DNA from: Aliiglaciecola lipolytica
GTDB lineage: Bacteria; Pseudomonadota; Gammaproteobacteria; Enterobacterales; Alteromonadaceae
Assembly: GCF_018860635.1 (NCBI RefSeq)
Contig: NZ_JAHKPT010000030.1
Location: 111,639-175,638, forward strand
DNA length: 64,000 nucleotides
Direction: 5' to 3'
The notes beneath the pieces were generated by a model. It did not search any database, had not been told where the DNA came from, and was given only the letters and a program-made list of their open reading frames with translations. Positions within the stretch are counted from its first letter, which is position 1, and every line of letters starts with the position of its first letter. Of this stretch, positions 44,855 to 55,790 are shown in pieces. A program made the position numbers and the translations under genes.

Positions 44855-46333
44855 ATGAAATACAAAGACTTACGAGATTTTATAGCGCAGTTAGAAAGCA
44901 GAGGTGAACTTAAGCGAGTTTCCCTTGAGGTAGATCCTGACTTAGAAATGACCGAAATCGCCGATCGTACGTTACGTGCTGGTGGACCCGCTATATTATT
45001 TGAGAATCCAAAAGGCTATTCGATTCCTGTTTTAGCGAACCTTTTTGGTACTCCTGAACGTGTAGCCTTAGGTATGGGCCAAGAAAGTGTTGGCGCCCTA
45101 CGGGAAGTTGGAGAACTATTAGCCTACTTAAAAGAACCCGAGCCGCCCAAAGGTTTAAAAGATCTGTGGGAGAAACTGCCGGTGTTCAAGCAAGTGTTGA
45201 ATATGCCAGCCAAAGAAGTGCGTAAAGCCGTTTGTCAGCAAGTGGTGATTACCGGCGAAGATGTAGATTTGTCGACACTTCCCATTCAAAGGTGTTGGCC
45301 AGGTGATGTGGCTCCTTTGATTACTTGGGGGTTAACTGTTACCCGAGGTCCAAACAAAAAACGACAGAATTTAGGCATTTACCGACAACAAGTGATAGCC
45401 AAAAATAAAGTGATAATGCGCTGGTTATCCCACCGTGGTGGCGCCCTGGACTTTAGAGAGTTTTGTCAGCAAAATCCCGGTGAAAACTATCCGGTATCAG
45501 TGGCTCTTGGGGCTGATCCAGCAACCATACTTGGCGCCGTAACACCGGTTCCAGACAGTCTGTCAGAATACGCATTCGCAGGCTTATTGCGGGGAGATAA
45601 AACCGAAGTAGTTAAATCTATCAGTAATGACCTTCAGGTACCGGCCAATGCTGAAATTGTATTAGAAGGATACATTGCGCCCGGTGAAACTGCACCAGAA
45701 GGACCTTATGGTGACCATACTGGGTATTATAATGAAGTGGATGAGTTTCCGGTCTTTACAATAACCCATATAACTCATCGAAAAGATCCCATATACCATT
45801 CAACTTATACTGGCAGACCACCTGATGAGCCAGCAATATTGGGCGTTGCGCTAAACGAAGTGTTTGTACCCATTCTACAAAAGCAATTTCCTGAAATTGT
45901 TGATTTTTATCTTCCTCCAGAAGGCTGTAGTTATCGGTTAGCAATAGTGACCATGAAAAAACAATATCCTGGTCATGCCAAACGGGTAATGATGGGAGTT
46001 TGGTCATTCTTACGTCAGTTCATGTACACCAAGTTTGTGATAGTTTGCGATGACGATGTGAACGCCAGAGATTGGAAAGATGTTATCTGGGCAATCACAA
46101 CGCGAATGGATCCATCCAGAGATACAACGTTAATCGAGAATACGCCAATCGATTATCTTGATTTTGCGTCCCCCGTTTCAGGATTAGGTTCGAAAATGGG
46201 AATGGATGCTACCAATAAAATGCCGGGTGAAACCGATAGAGAATGGGGCGAGCCGATTGAGATGGATGCCTCAGTTAAGTCCTATGTAGACGAAATCTGG
46301 GACAGCTTAGAGCTGTTACCTAAATCTGATTAA
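44855..46333 (+). CDS. ubiD: 3-octaprenyl-4-hydroxybenzoate decarboxylase UbiD
   Basis: The 492-aa enzyme matches UbiD throughout: [67 protein letters not shown] and [19 protein letters not shown]. It is a prenylated-FMN-dependent decarboxylase acting on the ubiquinone precursor. The conserved E-x-x-x-R-type region and the [18 protein letters not shown] tail are present. It is 21 bp upstream of fre on the same strand, the arrangement known from E. coli, Vibrio and Shewanella. The cofactor supplier UbiX is not in the window. Confidence 0.97.
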   Translation: MKYKDLRDFIAQLESRGELKRVSLEVDPDLEMTEIADRTLRAGGPAILFENPKGYSIPVLANLFGTPERVALGMGQESVGALREVGELLAYLKEPEPPKGLKDLWEKLPVFKQVLNMPAKEVRKAVCQQVVITGEDVDLSTLPIQRCWPGDVAPLITWGLTVTRGPNKKRQNLGIYRQQVIAKNKVIMRWLSHRGGALDFREFCQQNPGENYPVSVALGADPATILGAVTPVPDSLSEYAFAGLLRGDKTEVVKSISNDLQVPANAEIVLEGYIAPGETAPEGPYGDHTGYYNEVDEFPVFTITHITHRKDPIYHSTYTGRPPDEPAILGVALNEVFVPILQKQFPEIVDFYLPPEGCSYRLAIVTMKKQYPGHAKRVMMGVWSFLRQFMYTKFVIVCDDDVNARDWKDVIWAITTRMDPSRDTTLIENTPIDYLDFASPVSGLGSKMGMDATNKMPGETDREWGEPIEMDASVKSYVDEIWDSLELLPKSD

Positions 46334-46354
46334 TAAAGAGAAGCTAGCGTTTTT

Positions 46355-47053
46355 ATGTCACCAATAAGTTGTAAAGTAGAATCAATTGAGCCGTTAACCG
46401 ACATTGTTAGTCGAGTAAAGTTGGCTGCATCAAGTCCAGTGTCGTTTAAAGCCGGACAATACGTGAAAGTTATTATGGGTGAAAACGATTCCCGACCTTT
46501 CTCTATAGCCAACTCGCCGGATGGTAGTAACCAAATCGAGTTACACATAGGGGCAGGTGTTGGCAATGATTATGCCGGTCAAGTGTTAGAAAAAATGAAG
46601 ACCAAGGGTGAAATCGATATCGCTGGTGGACATGGTGAAGCATATTTACGAGACGAGAATATTAAACCCACTATTTTATTAGCTGGCGGAACGGGGTTTT
46701 CATATACATATTCTATTCTCCAACAACGATTAAAAATCGCCGATACGCAACCTGTATTTTTATACTGGGGAACTCAGACGTTAGCTGATATGTATGAATA
46801 CGAAGCGCTGATTGAACTGGAGAAAGAGCATTCGAATTTTCGATTTATTCCGGTAGTAGATGCACCTGATGAAGATTGGCAAGGTAAATCCGGTTGGGTT
46901 CACCAAGCCATATTGGCTGATTTTGTCAGTTTAGAACCCTATCAAGTGTATGTTGCAGGTCGATTTGAAATGGCCGGTGTGGCTCGAGACGATTTCCAAA
47001 AACAAGGCTTATTGTTGGAAAACCTGTTTGGAGATGCTTATCAGTTTATTTAA
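46355..47053 (+). CDS. fre: NAD(P)H-flavin reductase Fre
   Basis: The 232-aa ferredoxin-reductase-fold protein has a flavin-binding RPFSIANSPD block (about 48-57), an NAD-binding ILLAGGTGFSYTYSIL block (about 108-123) and YVAGRFEMAG near the C-terminus. By family it supplies reduced flavin. Next to ubiD this probably serves formation of prenylated FMN as well as general flavin reduction. Length equals E. coli Fre. Confidence 0.95.
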   Translation: MSPISCKVESIEPLTDIVSRVKLAASSPVSFKAGQYVKVIMGENDSRPFSIANSPDGSNQIELHIGAGVGNDYAGQVLEKMKTKGEIDIAGGHGEAYLRDENIKPTILLAGGTGFSYTYSILQQRLKIADTQPVFLYWGTQTLADMYEYEALIELEKEHSNFRFIPVVDAPDEDWQGKSGWVHQAILADFVSLEPYQVYVAGRFEMAGVARDDFQKQGLLLENLFGDAYQFI

Positions 47054-47146
47054 AGTGTATGCCTAAACACATATTGCAGGGCTATTTGGCTGCTTTTGAA
47101 TAAAATTTGCCCAAAATTTCAAAAAAACATAGTTTAGTAACAATCA

Positions 47147-49564
47147 ATGACTATAATGCCGAATATGAATATAAAAAATAAACAAAATTTAGAAAAAAAC
47201 GATCCTCATTTCCTGCGTGAAAAAGACAAATATGAAAACCCTGTAGCAAGTAGAGAATATTTGCTGCAGGTGATGGTAGAGCAAAAAACTCCCCTTACAT
47301 TTTTAGAAATTTGCCAGTTAGTCAAAGCCTCAGACGAAGATAGCCGCATAGGTGTTCAACGGCGCTTAAGAGCCATGGAGCGCGAAGGTCAAATAGTCTT
47401 CAATCGTCAGAAAAAATATGGCGTGGCCGATAAAATGGAACTCATTAAAGGCCGGGTAATAGGCCACCGAGACGGTTTTGGCTTCCTTAAACGCGATGAT
47501 GGCGAAAAAGATTTATTTATCCATCAAGCGCAAATGCAAGCGCTACTTCATGATGATGTAGTGTTAGTCAAAGAAAGTGGCACTGATAATCGTGGCCGCA
47601 GAGAAGCGAGAATTGCACGAATCATTGAGCCGCGCTCAGAGCCCATTGTGGGACGATATTTTGTTGAGCATGGCGTCAGCATGGTGATCCCCGACGATAG
47701 CCGGATCAATCATGAAATTATGATCCCAGCTGAGCATGTTAATGGTGCTCGCCAGGGAAACGTTGTTGTAGTGGAAGTCATACAGCGTCCCCGCAAACGC
47801 GTAAATCCTATTGGCAAGATATTAGAAGTACTTGGCGAGCATATGGCTCCAGGTATGGAAATCGAAATGGCATTGCGCACTTTTGATATACCTCATGAAT
47901 GGCCAAAGGCTGTCAGTAGACAAGTTGCTAGTTTACAAGAACAAGTTCCTGAAGAAGCAAAGCAAAATCGAATTGATTTGCGTCAATTGCCACTGGTTAC
48001 TATTGATGGTGAAGACGCGCGTGATTTTGATGATGCGGTATTTTGTGAGCCTCTTGACGAAGGAGGTTGGCAGCTTTGGGTTGCTATTGCTGATGTCAGT
48101 TATTATGTGAAAACCGGCACCGCATTGGATGATGAAGCACAACAGCGCGGTAATTCAGTTTACTTTCCTGAACAAGTAGTTCCTATGTTGCCTGAAGTAT
48201 TGAGCAACGGGTTATGTTCCCTTAATCCTGAAGTTGATCGTTTGTGCATGGTCTGTGAAATGACGATTAGTGCGCACGGAAAGCTGCAAGATTACCAGTT
48301 TTATGAAGCCGTTATGAATTCTAAGGCTCGCCTTACGTATACCAAAGTGGGTGCTATTTTAGACGGCGATCCAGAATTACATAAACGTTACATTGAGCAC
48401 GTTCCCCATTTGCGTAATTTGCATGATATGTACCGTGTGCTGAAAAGAGCACGTAATAAGCGGGGCGCGATTGAGTTTGAAACTCAAGAAAGTAAATTTG
48501 TGTTCAATGCACAACGGAAAATAGATCACATTGTTCCAGTGGTGCGCAATGATGCCCACAAGCTGATTGAAGAATGTATGATTTTGGCAAATGTGTCGGC
48601 GGCTCAATTTTTAGAAAAAAATAAAGCGCCAGCATTGTATCGAATCCACGATGAACCGAATGAAGACAGATTGACTTCTTTTACGTCTTATTTGAAAGAA
48701 GTCGGCATTGAACATCGCATAGGTAAAGAAGCTAAACCGCAAGATTTCACCGATTTAGTGGGAAAAATACAAGGTCGTCCAGATCAAGAGTTGATACAAA
48801 CTATGCTGTTGCGGTCAATGAAGCAAGCGGTATATGACAATGACAATATTGGTCACTTTGGATTGGCTTTAGAAGCTTACGCTCATTTTACATCGCCAAT
48901 TCGGCGCTATCCTGACTTAGTGGTGCACCGCGCAATTAAAGCGGTTCTTGATAAGCAAGCCAGCCGTAAAAGTAAAACCGGTGGTAAGTCATACAGCGAA
49001 GAAGAGGTAGAGGCGCTAGGCGAACAGTGTTCAATGACTGAGCGCCGAGCAGATGATGCGACAAGAGACGTGGCTGATTGGTTAAAATGTGAATTCATGT
49101 TGGACCACGTAGGCGATGTATTTGAAGGCGTTATTGCGTCTGTTACCGGTTTCGGCTTTTTTGTGCGCTTGAGTGAGTTTCATATCGATGGATTGGTACA
49201 CATCTCATCATTGGAAAATGACTACTATCATTTTGATGAAGTGAAACAATGTCTGGTTGGTGAAGCTATGGGTAAACGTTACCGTTTAGGTGATCCCCTC
49301 AAAGTTAAAGTGGCAGCGGTTAATCTGGATGAACGAAAAATTGACTTTATCTTAGATGAACCTAAGGGCCGCGGAGCTCGCAAAGCTGCCGGAAGCAAGC
49401 CTAGAAAGGCGACCGATAAAACGCAATCAAAAGGCGAACCCAAGGAGTCGGCCAAACAAGGTGCGGCGAAAAAAGGGGCTGGTAAACCAAGCAGAAGAGC
49501 CACAGATAAATCATCGACTAAGGCTGCAAAGTCTAAACGTCGTTCAGCAAAAAGGAATAAATAG
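47147..49564 (+). CDS. rnr: Ribonuclease R
   Basis: The 805-aa exoribonuclease has an N-terminal winged-helix region (about 15-85) and cold-shock domains ([23 protein letters not shown]). The RNB catalytic domain has [17 protein letters not shown], whose Asp cluster binds magnesium. An S1 domain ([18 protein letters not shown]) and a Lys/Arg-rich tail of about 75 residues follow. It degrades structured RNA from the 3' end and takes part in trans-translation and rRNA quality control. It is followed by rlmB after 2 bp, the conserved gammaproteobacterial order rnr-rlmB. Confidence 0.97.
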   Translation: MTIMPNMNIKNKQNLEKNDPHFLREKDKYENPVASREYLLQVMVEQKTPLTFLEICQLVKASDEDSRIGVQRRLRAMEREGQIVFNRQKKYGVADKMELIKGRVIGHRDGFGFLKRDDGEKDLFIHQAQMQALLHDDVVLVKESGTDNRGRREARIARIIEPRSEPIVGRYFVEHGVSMVIPDDSRINHEIMIPAEHVNGARQGNVVVVEVIQRPRKRVNPIGKILEVLGEHMAPGMEIEMALRTFDIPHEWPKAVSRQVASLQEQVPEEAKQNRIDLRQLPLVTIDGEDARDFDDAVFCEPLDEGGWQLWVAIADVSYYVKTGTALDDEAQQRGNSVYFPEQVVPMLPEVLSNGLCSLNPEVDRLCMVCEMTISAHGKLQDYQFYEAVMNSKARLTYTKVGAILDGDPELHKRYIEHVPHLRNLHDMYRVLKRARNKRGAIEFETQESKFVFNAQRKIDHIVPVVRNDAHKLIEECMILANVSAAQFLEKNKAPALYRIHDEPNEDRLTSFTSYLKEVGIEHRIGKEAKPQDFTDLVGKIQGRPDQELIQTMLLRSMKQAVYDNDNIGHFGLALEAYAHFTSPIRRYPDLVVHRAIKAVLDKQASRKSKTGGKSYSEEEVEALGEQCSMTERRADDATRDVADWLKCEFMLDHVGDVFEGVIASVTGFGFFVRLSEFHIDGLVHISSLENDYYHFDEVKQCLVGEAMGKRYRLGDPLKVKVAAVNLDERKIDFILDEPKGRGARKAAGSKPRKATDKTQSKGEPKESAKQGAAKKGAGKPSRRATDKSSTKAAKSKRRSAKRNK

Positions 49565-49566
49565 GC

Positions 49567-50307
49567 ATGGCTCAGCAAGAGTGGTTATATGGTATTCACG
49601 CTTTAGAAGCAGTTGTTCAGCGCGAACCCGAAAGACTCATAGAGTTGTTTGTGCTCAAAGGTCGTGAAGATGATCGATTGTTCAACATAATCAATCAAGC
49701 TCGACGTTTTGGGATTGCTGTGCAATTTTGCCAACGCAAAACCTTAGACGATAAAGTGGATGGTGAACAACACCAAGGAGTCGTTGCTCGAGCTAAACCT
49801 GGTAAGCAATACAGTGAAAATGACTTAATGGCGATAGTTGAAAGCAATGATAAGCCGTTTTTGCTTATCCTTGACGGAGTAACCGATCCTCACAATTTAG
49901 GTGCTTGTTTACGTACTGCAGAGGCAGCTGGCGTTCATGCCCTAGTGGTGCCCAAAGATAAGTCAGCGGCATTAACACCTACAGTACGCAAAGTTGCCAG
50001 CGGAGCTGCTGACGTAATTCCATTAGTGCAAGTCACCAACTTAGCAAGAACCTTAAGGGAACTGCAAAAAGCTGGAGTATGGATTGTTGGCACTGCAGGC
50101 GAAGCAAAACAGAGCCTTTATGAGTGCTCGTTTAATGGCCCTATTGCTCTAGTCATGGGGGCTGAAGGCAAGGGCATGAGACGATTAACCCGAGAACATT
50201 GCGATGAGCTTATCAAACTGCCAATGGCTGGCACCGTTACTAGTTTGAATGTTTCAGTTGCAACTGGGGTTTGCTTGTTTGAAATAGTCCGCCAAAGACA
50301 AGTTTAG
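49567..50307 (+). CDS. rlmB: 23S rRNA (guanosine-2'-O-)-methyltransferase RlmB
   Basis: The 246-aa SPOUT methyltransferase has an N-terminal RNA-binding domain ([23 protein letters not shown]) and the knotted catalytic domain with [36 protein letters not shown] and [15 protein letters not shown]. By family it methylates the 2'-OH of G2251 in the 23S P-loop. It follows rnr directly, so the pair is one transcript. Confidence 0.97.
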   Translation: MAQQEWLYGIHALEAVVQREPERLIELFVLKGREDDRLFNIINQARRFGIAVQFCQRKTLDDKVDGEQHQGVVARAKPGKQYSENDLMAIVESNDKPFLLILDGVTDPHNLGACLRTAEAAGVHALVVPKDKSAALTPTVRKVASGAADVIPLVQVTNLARTLRELQKAGVWIVGTAGEAKQSLYECSFNGPIALVMGAEGKGMRRLTREHCDELIKLPMAGTVTSLNVSVATGVCLFEIVRQRQV

Positions 50308-50618
50308 TCATTCTACAATATGGTTTATTCACTTACCTCAAGCTTTCAATGTCAGTGAATAAACCATCAGCCCAACCTCTGTTTACCTGCGCTAATACTA
50401 AGTTAAAATTCATTAATAACTCGCTGCATTTTTCAGTAAAAATATGTTGAATAGTTTTCTATCATCAAAAATGATTATTGATTCATCGAAAATAAGGTTC
50501 ATTCAGCCGCAAGCAGTGTTCTAATAGTGTTATCTTTTTGTTAATTTAAAGACTTAGACGGTTTATTCATTCAATCAATGAGTAAATTTAACCTAGTCGG
50601 AACGAATCAGGTATCCAA
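50308..50618. other. Intergenic region with a perfect 13-bp inverted repeat
   Basis: TGGTTTATTCACT (50321-50333) and AGTGAATAAACCA (50354-50366) pair perfectly around a 20-nt loop, 14 bp after the rlmB stop. No T-tract follows. The rest of the gap (about 250 bp) is AT-rich and should hold the promoter of the acyl-CoA synthetase gene. No clear motif could be assigned. Confidence 0.55.
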
Positions 50619-52259
50619 ATGACCACTAAAACGCCTCTAGAATTATTTTACGAAAAAGTAAAATCACACCCCAATAAAATATATTTAACTCAACCTCTAA
50701 ATGGCAAAGTAACTGAATATAGTTGGCAGCAAGTGGATCAAAAAGTACGTCAAGTGGCGCAAGGTTTGACCAACTTAGGGTTACCAAAAGGCAGCCATAT
50801 TGGACTTATTTCAAAAAATTGCGCCGAATGGTTCATCACTGATTTAGCCATAATGATGGCCGGACACATTTCAATACCGATTTTCCCAACCGCCGGCCCT
50901 GACACAATATCCTACGTGTTAGATCATGCTAAATGCCCAGTCGTTTTTGTGGGTAAGTTGGAACATGCGGCGGAGCAAATTGCTGCAATTCCTGATGGTA
51001 TTAAGAGTATTGCTTTTCCATATGCTGGGAACATGTGTGACGTCGATTGGGAAACTTTCACCGCAGGCGGTGAGTTCGAGGGATATCCCGTACCCGATAT
51101 GAAAGATGTTATGACCATTATTTATACATCAGGAAGTACTGGTGCGCCTAAAGGTGTTGTACAAACCTATGAATCTGTTAGCTGGACTGCGAAATCGTCG
51201 TTATCTGCATTAAGTGTCAATGAACAAGACAGAATTCTAAGTTATCTACCCCTTGCTCATATTACTGAGAGAATATTAGTCGAGATGGCGAGTTTATATT
51301 CTGGGCTACACATATTTTTCATCGAATCGTTGGACACGTTTAAAACAGATATTCAGCGCTGCCAACCTACATTGTTTATATCTGTTCCAAGACTCTGGAC
51401 TCGTTTTCAAATGGGGGTTTTGGCGCAAATGCCCCAGAGGAAACTTGAGCGTTTATTACGGATACCTATTATTGGAGGTATTGTCGCTAAGAAAATTCGT
51501 AAAGGCTTGGGGTTAGATAACGCCCGTCTGTGCGCCAGCGGGTCTGCACCAATTCCTCCCGCCACAATCCACTGGTTTCACCGCATCGGCATAGAAATCT
51601 GTGAAGGCTGGGGCATGACAGAAAACTGTGCTTATGGAACTAGCAGCGTGCCTTTCCGTGAAGACAAAATTGGTTGTATTGGTAAAGCCTATGAAGGTGT
51701 CGATATTCGTATTGCTGAGGATGGGGAAATTCAAGTTAAAGGCCCCTGTAATATGAAGGAGTACTATTTAGAGGCTGAAAAAACTGCCGAAGTCTTTACT
51801 GAAGATGGTTATTTGCGAACCGGTGATAAAGGCGAATTAGATAATGAAGGGTATATTCGTATCACTGGACGCTTAAAAGATATTTTTAAAACCGCCAAGG
51901 GTAAATACGTAACGCCGGTGCCGATTGAATCGTTAATCATGGAAAATGAAATAGTCGAACAGGTTTGTGTAACGGGCAGTGACCTCAAGCAGCCTATCGC
52001 ATTGTTGATTATTTCCGAAATAGCGAGAAAACAAAGCGCCGAACAAGTGATTAGGTCTCTCGAAGAAACCGTACATAAAGTGAACGCCAACTTAGAAAGT
52101 CATCAAGTTTTAGATAGATTAGTAGTTGTTGAAGATGATTGGACGATTGAAAACGACTTATTAACGCCAACTTTGAAAATAAAACGGCATGTTTTAGAGA
52201 AAAAATACAAAGATGTGATTAATGCACCTTACAAAGAAAAGGTGGTTTGGTTATCATAG
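50619..52259 (+). CDS. AMP-binding long-chain acyl-CoA synthetase
   Basis: The 546-aa adenylating enzyme has the ATP-binding P-loop IYTSGSTGAPKGVV (about 167-180) and a GWGMTEN block. The hinge region reads TGDKGELDNEGYIRITGRLKDIFKTAKGKYV, here the D-G-R-KD-K core TGRLKDIFKTAKG. By family it activates a carboxylic acid, most likely a fatty acid, as acyl-AMP and then CoA thioester. The C-terminal lobe is complete and includes a Lys-rich end (LKIKRHVLEKKYKD). No signal peptide. It stands alone between rlmB and the DUF4397 lipoprotein. Chain-length preference cannot be read. Confidence 0.9.
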   Translation: MTTKTPLELFYEKVKSHPNKIYLTQPLNGKVTEYSWQQVDQKVRQVAQGLTNLGLPKGSHIGLISKNCAEWFITDLAIMMAGHISIPIFPTAGPDTISYVLDHAKCPVVFVGKLEHAAEQIAAIPDGIKSIAFPYAGNMCDVDWETFTAGGEFEGYPVPDMKDVMTIIYTSGSTGAPKGVVQTYESVSWTAKSSLSALSVNEQDRILSYLPLAHITERILVEMASLYSGLHIFFIESLDTFKTDIQRCQPTLFISVPRLWTRFQMGVLAQMPQRKLERLLRIPIIGGIVAKKIRKGLGLDNARLCASGSAPIPPATIHWFHRIGIEICEGWGMTENCAYGTSSVPFREDKIGCIGKAYEGVDIRIAEDGEIQVKGPCNMKEYYLEAEKTAEVFTEDGYLRTGDKGELDNEGYIRITGRLKDIFKTAKGKYVTPVPIESLIMENEIVEQVCVTGSDLKQPIALLIISEIARKQSAEQVIRSLEETVHKVNANLESHQVLDRLVVVEDDWTIENDLLTPTLKIKRHVLEKKYKDVINAPYKEKVVWLS

Positions 52260-52541
52260 GCGGATATTTCCATCTCACTTAATCTGATTTGGATATAAAC
52301 TACTAGCGAAATGGTGGGCGGTAATTAACAGTTTTCATTTTCAGTAGGGGCGGTTGAATTAGGTAGTTGTCATTTTTTATTGGCATACTTAAAGTCACTG
52401 CCCATTGTTTTCTATTGGAGTTTACGAGTTTTTTGAAAAGATTATCTAAAGATTTGAACTTTTATTTAGTGTATGAATCGTAACTTCGTTATAGAATCCC
52501 TGCAATTAGGTTTTGCGCTTGTTTTTAAGGAAAGTGTTTTA
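52260..52541. other. Intergenic region with no clear element
   Basis: This gap lies between the acyl-CoA synthetase stop and the preferred start of the lipoprotein. I see neither a terminator hairpin nor a convincing promoter pair. An AAGGA ribosome site ends it. Confidence 0.4.
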
Positions 52542-53912
52542 ATGCGAAGTAAAGTTAGTTTTGCCCTGATGGGTGTGTTATTGGCCACAGGGTTAACAGC
52601 CTGCAGTAGCTCAGATGACAATGATACTGAATTCAGTTCTTCTGGTTATATTCAATTTTACAATGGTTCCACAAATAGTGCTTTAACCACTATGCGCGGC
52701 ACTGAAGAAACGCAAGTTCTAGCATCTGCGTCTTACGGTGATGTCACTAGTATGATCCAGACCGATACGGGATTTACTGAAATTGAGTTTTATCGGACAG
52801 ATTCAGATGACCAAGAAGTGATTCTTGAGACTCGCGATATTGATTTACCAAATGGTCAGAAAACGTTGGTAATGCTAACCGGTGATTTCACCGACCCAAC
52901 GTTCAATGAATATCGCTTTGAGCGCGAAGAGCTTGATGACCATTTTAGATTATTTGCTATTTCGGTTGTTTCTGACCAAAGCAGCTACGATTTGTATATG
53001 AGTGATTCAGGTTCTCCGTTTAGTGAAGCTAACTTGTTATCTACCATAAATTACGAAAGCTTGGATGAGATGGTTTACTGGGCTCCTGATGACGATGACG
53101 AAAACTTCGACGAAGGTAGCTATACTATTTACCTAACTGAACCTGGTTCAACTGACGTCATTTTTGAGTCTAATACAGTTTCATTCCAATTTGCTACTGA
53201 GTATGTTCTAGTCATTCGCAGCAGCAGTGGTGCGATTCAAGATGATATCGAAATTGATTTAGTGCTTAACTCTTCAACAGTGTCGAACCTTGATGATGTT
53301 AATGCGAGCGCTCAATACCGTCTTTACAACAGTCTAGACAATGGCGCCGTTGAATTTACCTTAGAAGGAAATGAAGTAACTGATCCTTTGCAAGTAAATG
53401 CAAATGAAAAAACTGACTTTAATGATATCGAATTCGGTGATTATCGTTTATCTGCTGAGCTAACAACTGACGGTACTATTAACTTTAACAATCGCTTAGT
53501 AACGTTAAACCAAGGTGAAAGTAAGGCTATCATCATCTATCAAGATGCTAACGATAAGCTAACTTCACTATCTTTCGATGAGAGTGATCAACCTCAGGTT
53601 TACGATAAAGAAGTGGTAGCTGCTAACTTAGTTTCTGATTTCATCGACGTTGACTTATATTTTGTACGTAAAGACGAAACCATTGAATCTGCTGAGTACC
53701 TAATATCAAGTATCGACTTTGGTGAATCTAAATCGGTTACATTGCCAAGTGATTTCTATGAATTGGTAGCGGTATTCGATGACAATGAAGATACCCAAAT
53801 CTTATTGGATAGAACTGAACTACTAGGTTTAAATGAAGAAGCAAATTATATAATTACTATTGAAGAGTCGTTAGATTCTCCAACAGGATATAAGATTTCA
53901 CTTCTATATTAA
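52542..53912 (+). CDS. DUF4397-like lipoprotein
   Basis: The 456-aa protein starts at ATG 52542 (AAGGA ten bases upstream). The frame is open to 52473. It has signal MRSKVSFALMGVLLATGLTAC with lipobox Cys21, followed by an Asp/Ser-rich linker (SSSDDNDTEFSSSG). The mature part looks like two or more beta-sandwich DUF4397-type domains (GYIQFYNGSTNSALT, SAQYRLYNSLDNGAVEF, SDFIDVDLYFVRKDETI). It is very acidic (runs such as DDDDENFDEG), typical of marine exported proteins. The function is unknown; envelope or surface location is inferred. A strong terminator follows. Confidence 0.8.
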   Translation: MRSKVSFALMGVLLATGLTACSSSDDNDTEFSSSGYIQFYNGSTNSALTTMRGTEETQVLASASYGDVTSMIQTDTGFTEIEFYRTDSDDQEVILETRDIDLPNGQKTLVMLTGDFTDPTFNEYRFEREELDDHFRLFAISVVSDQSSYDLYMSDSGSPFSEANLLSTINYESLDEMVYWAPDDDDENFDEGSYTIYLTEPGSTDVIFESNTVSFQFATEYVLVIRSSSGAIQDDIEIDLVLNSSTVSNLDDVNASAQYRLYNSLDNGAVEFTLEGNEVTDPLQVNANEKTDFNDIEFGDYRLSAELTTDGTINFNNRLVTLNQGESKAIIIYQDANDKLTSLSFDESDQPQVYDKEVVAANLVSDFIDVDLYFVRKDETIESAEYLISSIDFGESKSVTLPSDFYELVAVFDDNEDTQILLDRTELLGLNEEANYIITIEESLDSPTGYKISLLY

Positions 53913-53926
53913 CCAATTGATTCAGT

Positions 53927-53957
53927 AAAAATCGGCTCCTTAGAGCCGATTTTTTTA
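53927..53957 (+). terminator. Strong intrinsic terminator before the ribosomal cluster
   Basis: AAAAATCGGCTC and GAGCCGATTTTT form a perfect 12-bp stem with a CTTA loop and seven T residues. It ends the DUF4397 gene 15 bp after its stop and insulates the spc cluster from upstream transcription. Confidence 0.92.
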
Positions 53958-54209
53958 TCCAACAAGTTATTTTCCCACAGCCGTTAAACCTTCCTTTGTA
54001 AATCTATATTTACTGATTACCACTTATTCTACAATTATTTTGAAATTGCGCTATCACACAGCTTTATTTTCTGTTATAGTTTCGCGCCCTTTTTATAGGG
54101 GTATGTATGAATTTTCAGCAAGCGAAAAAGCATTAAACTTTTAGTTTGTTAGAATTTTTGTAGCTTAAACGACCCGTGAGGGTCTTAATTTAAACAGCGG
54201 AGCACTAAC
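53958..54209 (+). promoter_or_regulatory. Promoter and leader of the spc operon
   Basis: Because a terminator precedes it and no S10 operon lies upstream, this region must hold the promoter for rplN and following genes. A TATAGT -10 element at 54075-54080 is followed by TTCGCGCCC, a GC-rich discriminator typical of stringent control. The -35 is weak. The leader of about 120 nt holds the hairpins AAACT-TTT-AGTTT and GACCC-GTGA-GGGTC (54171-54184), then GGAG before the ATG. Confidence 0.55.
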
Positions 54210-54578
54210 ATGATCCAAATGCAAACTAACCTGGATGTTGCCGACAACTCCGGCGCTCGCAGGGTTCAGTGTATTAAGGTTCTTGGTGGCTCGCATCGCC
54301 GTTATGCACATATCGGTGACATCATCAAAGTTACTGTCAAGGAAGCAATTCCTCGTGGCAAAGTAAAAAAAGGTGACGTTCTGAATGCAGTGGTGGTGCG
54401 TACTAGGAAAGGCGTTCGTCGAGCTGATGGTTCTACTATCCGTTTTGATAATAACGCAGCTGTTTTGCTTAACGCAAACAAGCAACCTATTGGTACGCGT
54501 ATCTTTGGCCCGGTCACTCGTGAGCTTCGTGGAGATTCATTCATGAAGATCATTTCATTGGCCCCAGAGGTACTATAA
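54210..54578 (+). CDS. rplN: 50S ribosomal protein L14
   Basis: The 122-aa protein matches L14 end to end: [37 protein letters not shown] and GPVTRELR, with [17 protein letters not shown] at the C-terminal end. It binds 23S rRNA at the intersubunit interface, where it forms bridges to h14 and h44 and the RsfS site. It is the first gene of the spc operon. Unlike the common bacterial order, rpsQ does not precede it. The ATG follows GCGGAGCACTAAC. Confidence 0.98.
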   Translation: MIQMQTNLDVADNSGARRVQCIKVLGGSHRRYAHIGDIIKVTVKEAIPRGKVKKGDVLNAVVVRTRKGVRRADGSTIRFDNNAAVLLNANKQPIGTRIFGPVTRELRGDSFMKIISLAPEVL

Positions 54579-54590
54579 GGAGTCACGATA

Positions 54591-54905
54591 ATGGCTAGAA
54601 AAATTCGTCGTGATGATGAAGTAGTCGTATTAGCAGGCAAAGACAAAGGAAAACAAGGCAAAGTCCTTAAAGTACTAGCGTCTGATGACAAGCTAATAAT
54701 AGAAGGTGTGAATTTGGTGAAGAAACACCAGAAGCCTAATCCTCAAATGAATGTCCCTGGCGGCATCATTGAAAAGGAAGCAGCAATTCACGTATCAAAT
54801 GTAGCGGTTGTTAACCCAGCGACGGGTAAAGCAGATCGCGTTGGTTTCCGTTTCGAAGATGAGAAGAAAGTTCGTTTCTTCAAATCTAACGGCGAACTAG
54901 TTTAA
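54591..54905 (+). CDS. rplX: 50S ribosomal protein L24
   Basis: The 104-aa protein has the KOW motif [21 protein letters not shown] and the later blocks [17 protein letters not shown] and [20 protein letters not shown]. It is an assembly-initiating protein that binds the 5' end of 23S rRNA. It follows rplN after 12 bp, with AAGGAG upstream of its ATG. Its length equals the E. coli protein. Confidence 0.98.
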   Translation: MARKIRRDDEVVVLAGKDKGKQGKVLKVLASDDKLIIEGVNLVKKHQKPNPQMNVPGGIIEKEAAIHVSNVAVVNPATGKADRVGFRFEDEKKVRFFKSNGELV

Positions 54906-54921
54906 TTAATTGGAGAGTACG

Positions 54922-55461
54922 ATGGCGAAACTGCATGATTTCTATAAAGAAACAGTAGTGGGCGAACTTGCGAAGCAGTTCAACTACAAAAGCGTCATGC
55001 AAGTCCCTCGGATCGAAAAAATCACCTTAAACATGGGTTTAGGTGAAGCGATAGCGGACAAGAAAGTTTTGGAAAACGCGCAGGCTGATATGGCTGCGAT
55101 TGCTGGACAAAAACCAATTGTTACTGTTGCTCGTAAGTCTGTAGCGGGTTTTAAAATCCGTGAAGGTTATCCGATTGGCTGTAAAGTAACCTTACGTGGT
55201 GAGCGTATGTGGGAATTCTTGGAACGTTTGATTTCAATCGCAATTCCTCGTATCCGTGACTTCCGTGGCTTGAATGCAAAATCATTCGACGGCCGTGGTA
55301 ACTATAGCATGGGTGTACGTGAGCAAATTATCTTCCCTGAGATCGACTTTGATAAAGTTGATAAGATTCGCGGTATGGATATTACTATCACTACTAGCGC
55401 AAACTCAGACGATGAAGCAAAAGCGCTTTTAACCGCTTTTAACTTCCCGTTTAGAAAATAA
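54922..55461 (+). CDS. rplE: 50S ribosomal protein L5
   Basis: The 179-aa protein matches L5: [54 protein letters not shown] and [13 protein letters not shown]. It binds 5S rRNA and contacts the P-site tRNA and S13. ATG 54922 with TGGAGAG is preferred to an earlier in-frame start at 54910. In E. coli this start region is where S8 represses the spc mRNA. A matching structure could not be verified here. Confidence 0.98.
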   Translation: MAKLHDFYKETVVGELAKQFNYKSVMQVPRIEKITLNMGLGEAIADKKVLENAQADMAAIAGQKPIVTVARKSVAGFKIREGYPIGCKVTLRGERMWEFLERLISIAIPRIRDFRGLNAKSFDGRGNYSMGVREQIIFPEIDFDKVDKIRGMDITITTSANSDDEAKALLTAFNFPFRK

Positions 55462-55472
55462 GGTGTAGGGTT

Positions 55473-55778
55473 ATGGCAAAAGAATCAATGAAAGCGCGCG
55501 AAGTAAAACGCGCCAAGCTAGCAGCAAAGTACGGTACTAAACGTGCTGAGCTAAAAGCGATTATCAGCGATGTTAACGTTACTGATGAAGAACGTTGGGA
55601 TGCTGTTCTTAAGCTACAACAACTTCCACGTGACTCTAGTCTATCACGCAAGCAAAACCGCTGCCGTGTAACTGGACGTCCACATGGGTTCCTACGCAAA
55701 TTTGGTCTTAGCCGTATAAAGTTGCGTGAAGCAGCAATGCGCGGTGAAGTCCCTGGCCTTAAAAAAGCCAGCTGGTAA
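55473..55778 (+). CDS. rpsN: 30S ribosomal protein S14
   Basis: The 101-aa protein is the long, zinc-free form of S14 as in E. coli: [19 protein letters not shown] at the start, [22 protein letters not shown] in the middle and [18 protein letters not shown] at the end. Only one Cys is present, so the CxxC zinc pairs of the short form are absent. It sits in the 30S head. Spacing to rplE is 11 bp. Confidence 0.98.
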   Translation: MAKESMKAREVKRAKLAAKYGTKRAELKAIISDVNVTDEERWDAVLKLQQLPRDSSLSRKQNRCRVTGRPHGFLRKFGLSRIKLREAAMRGEVPGLKKASW

Positions 55779-55790
55779 GGAGTAGCCAAT

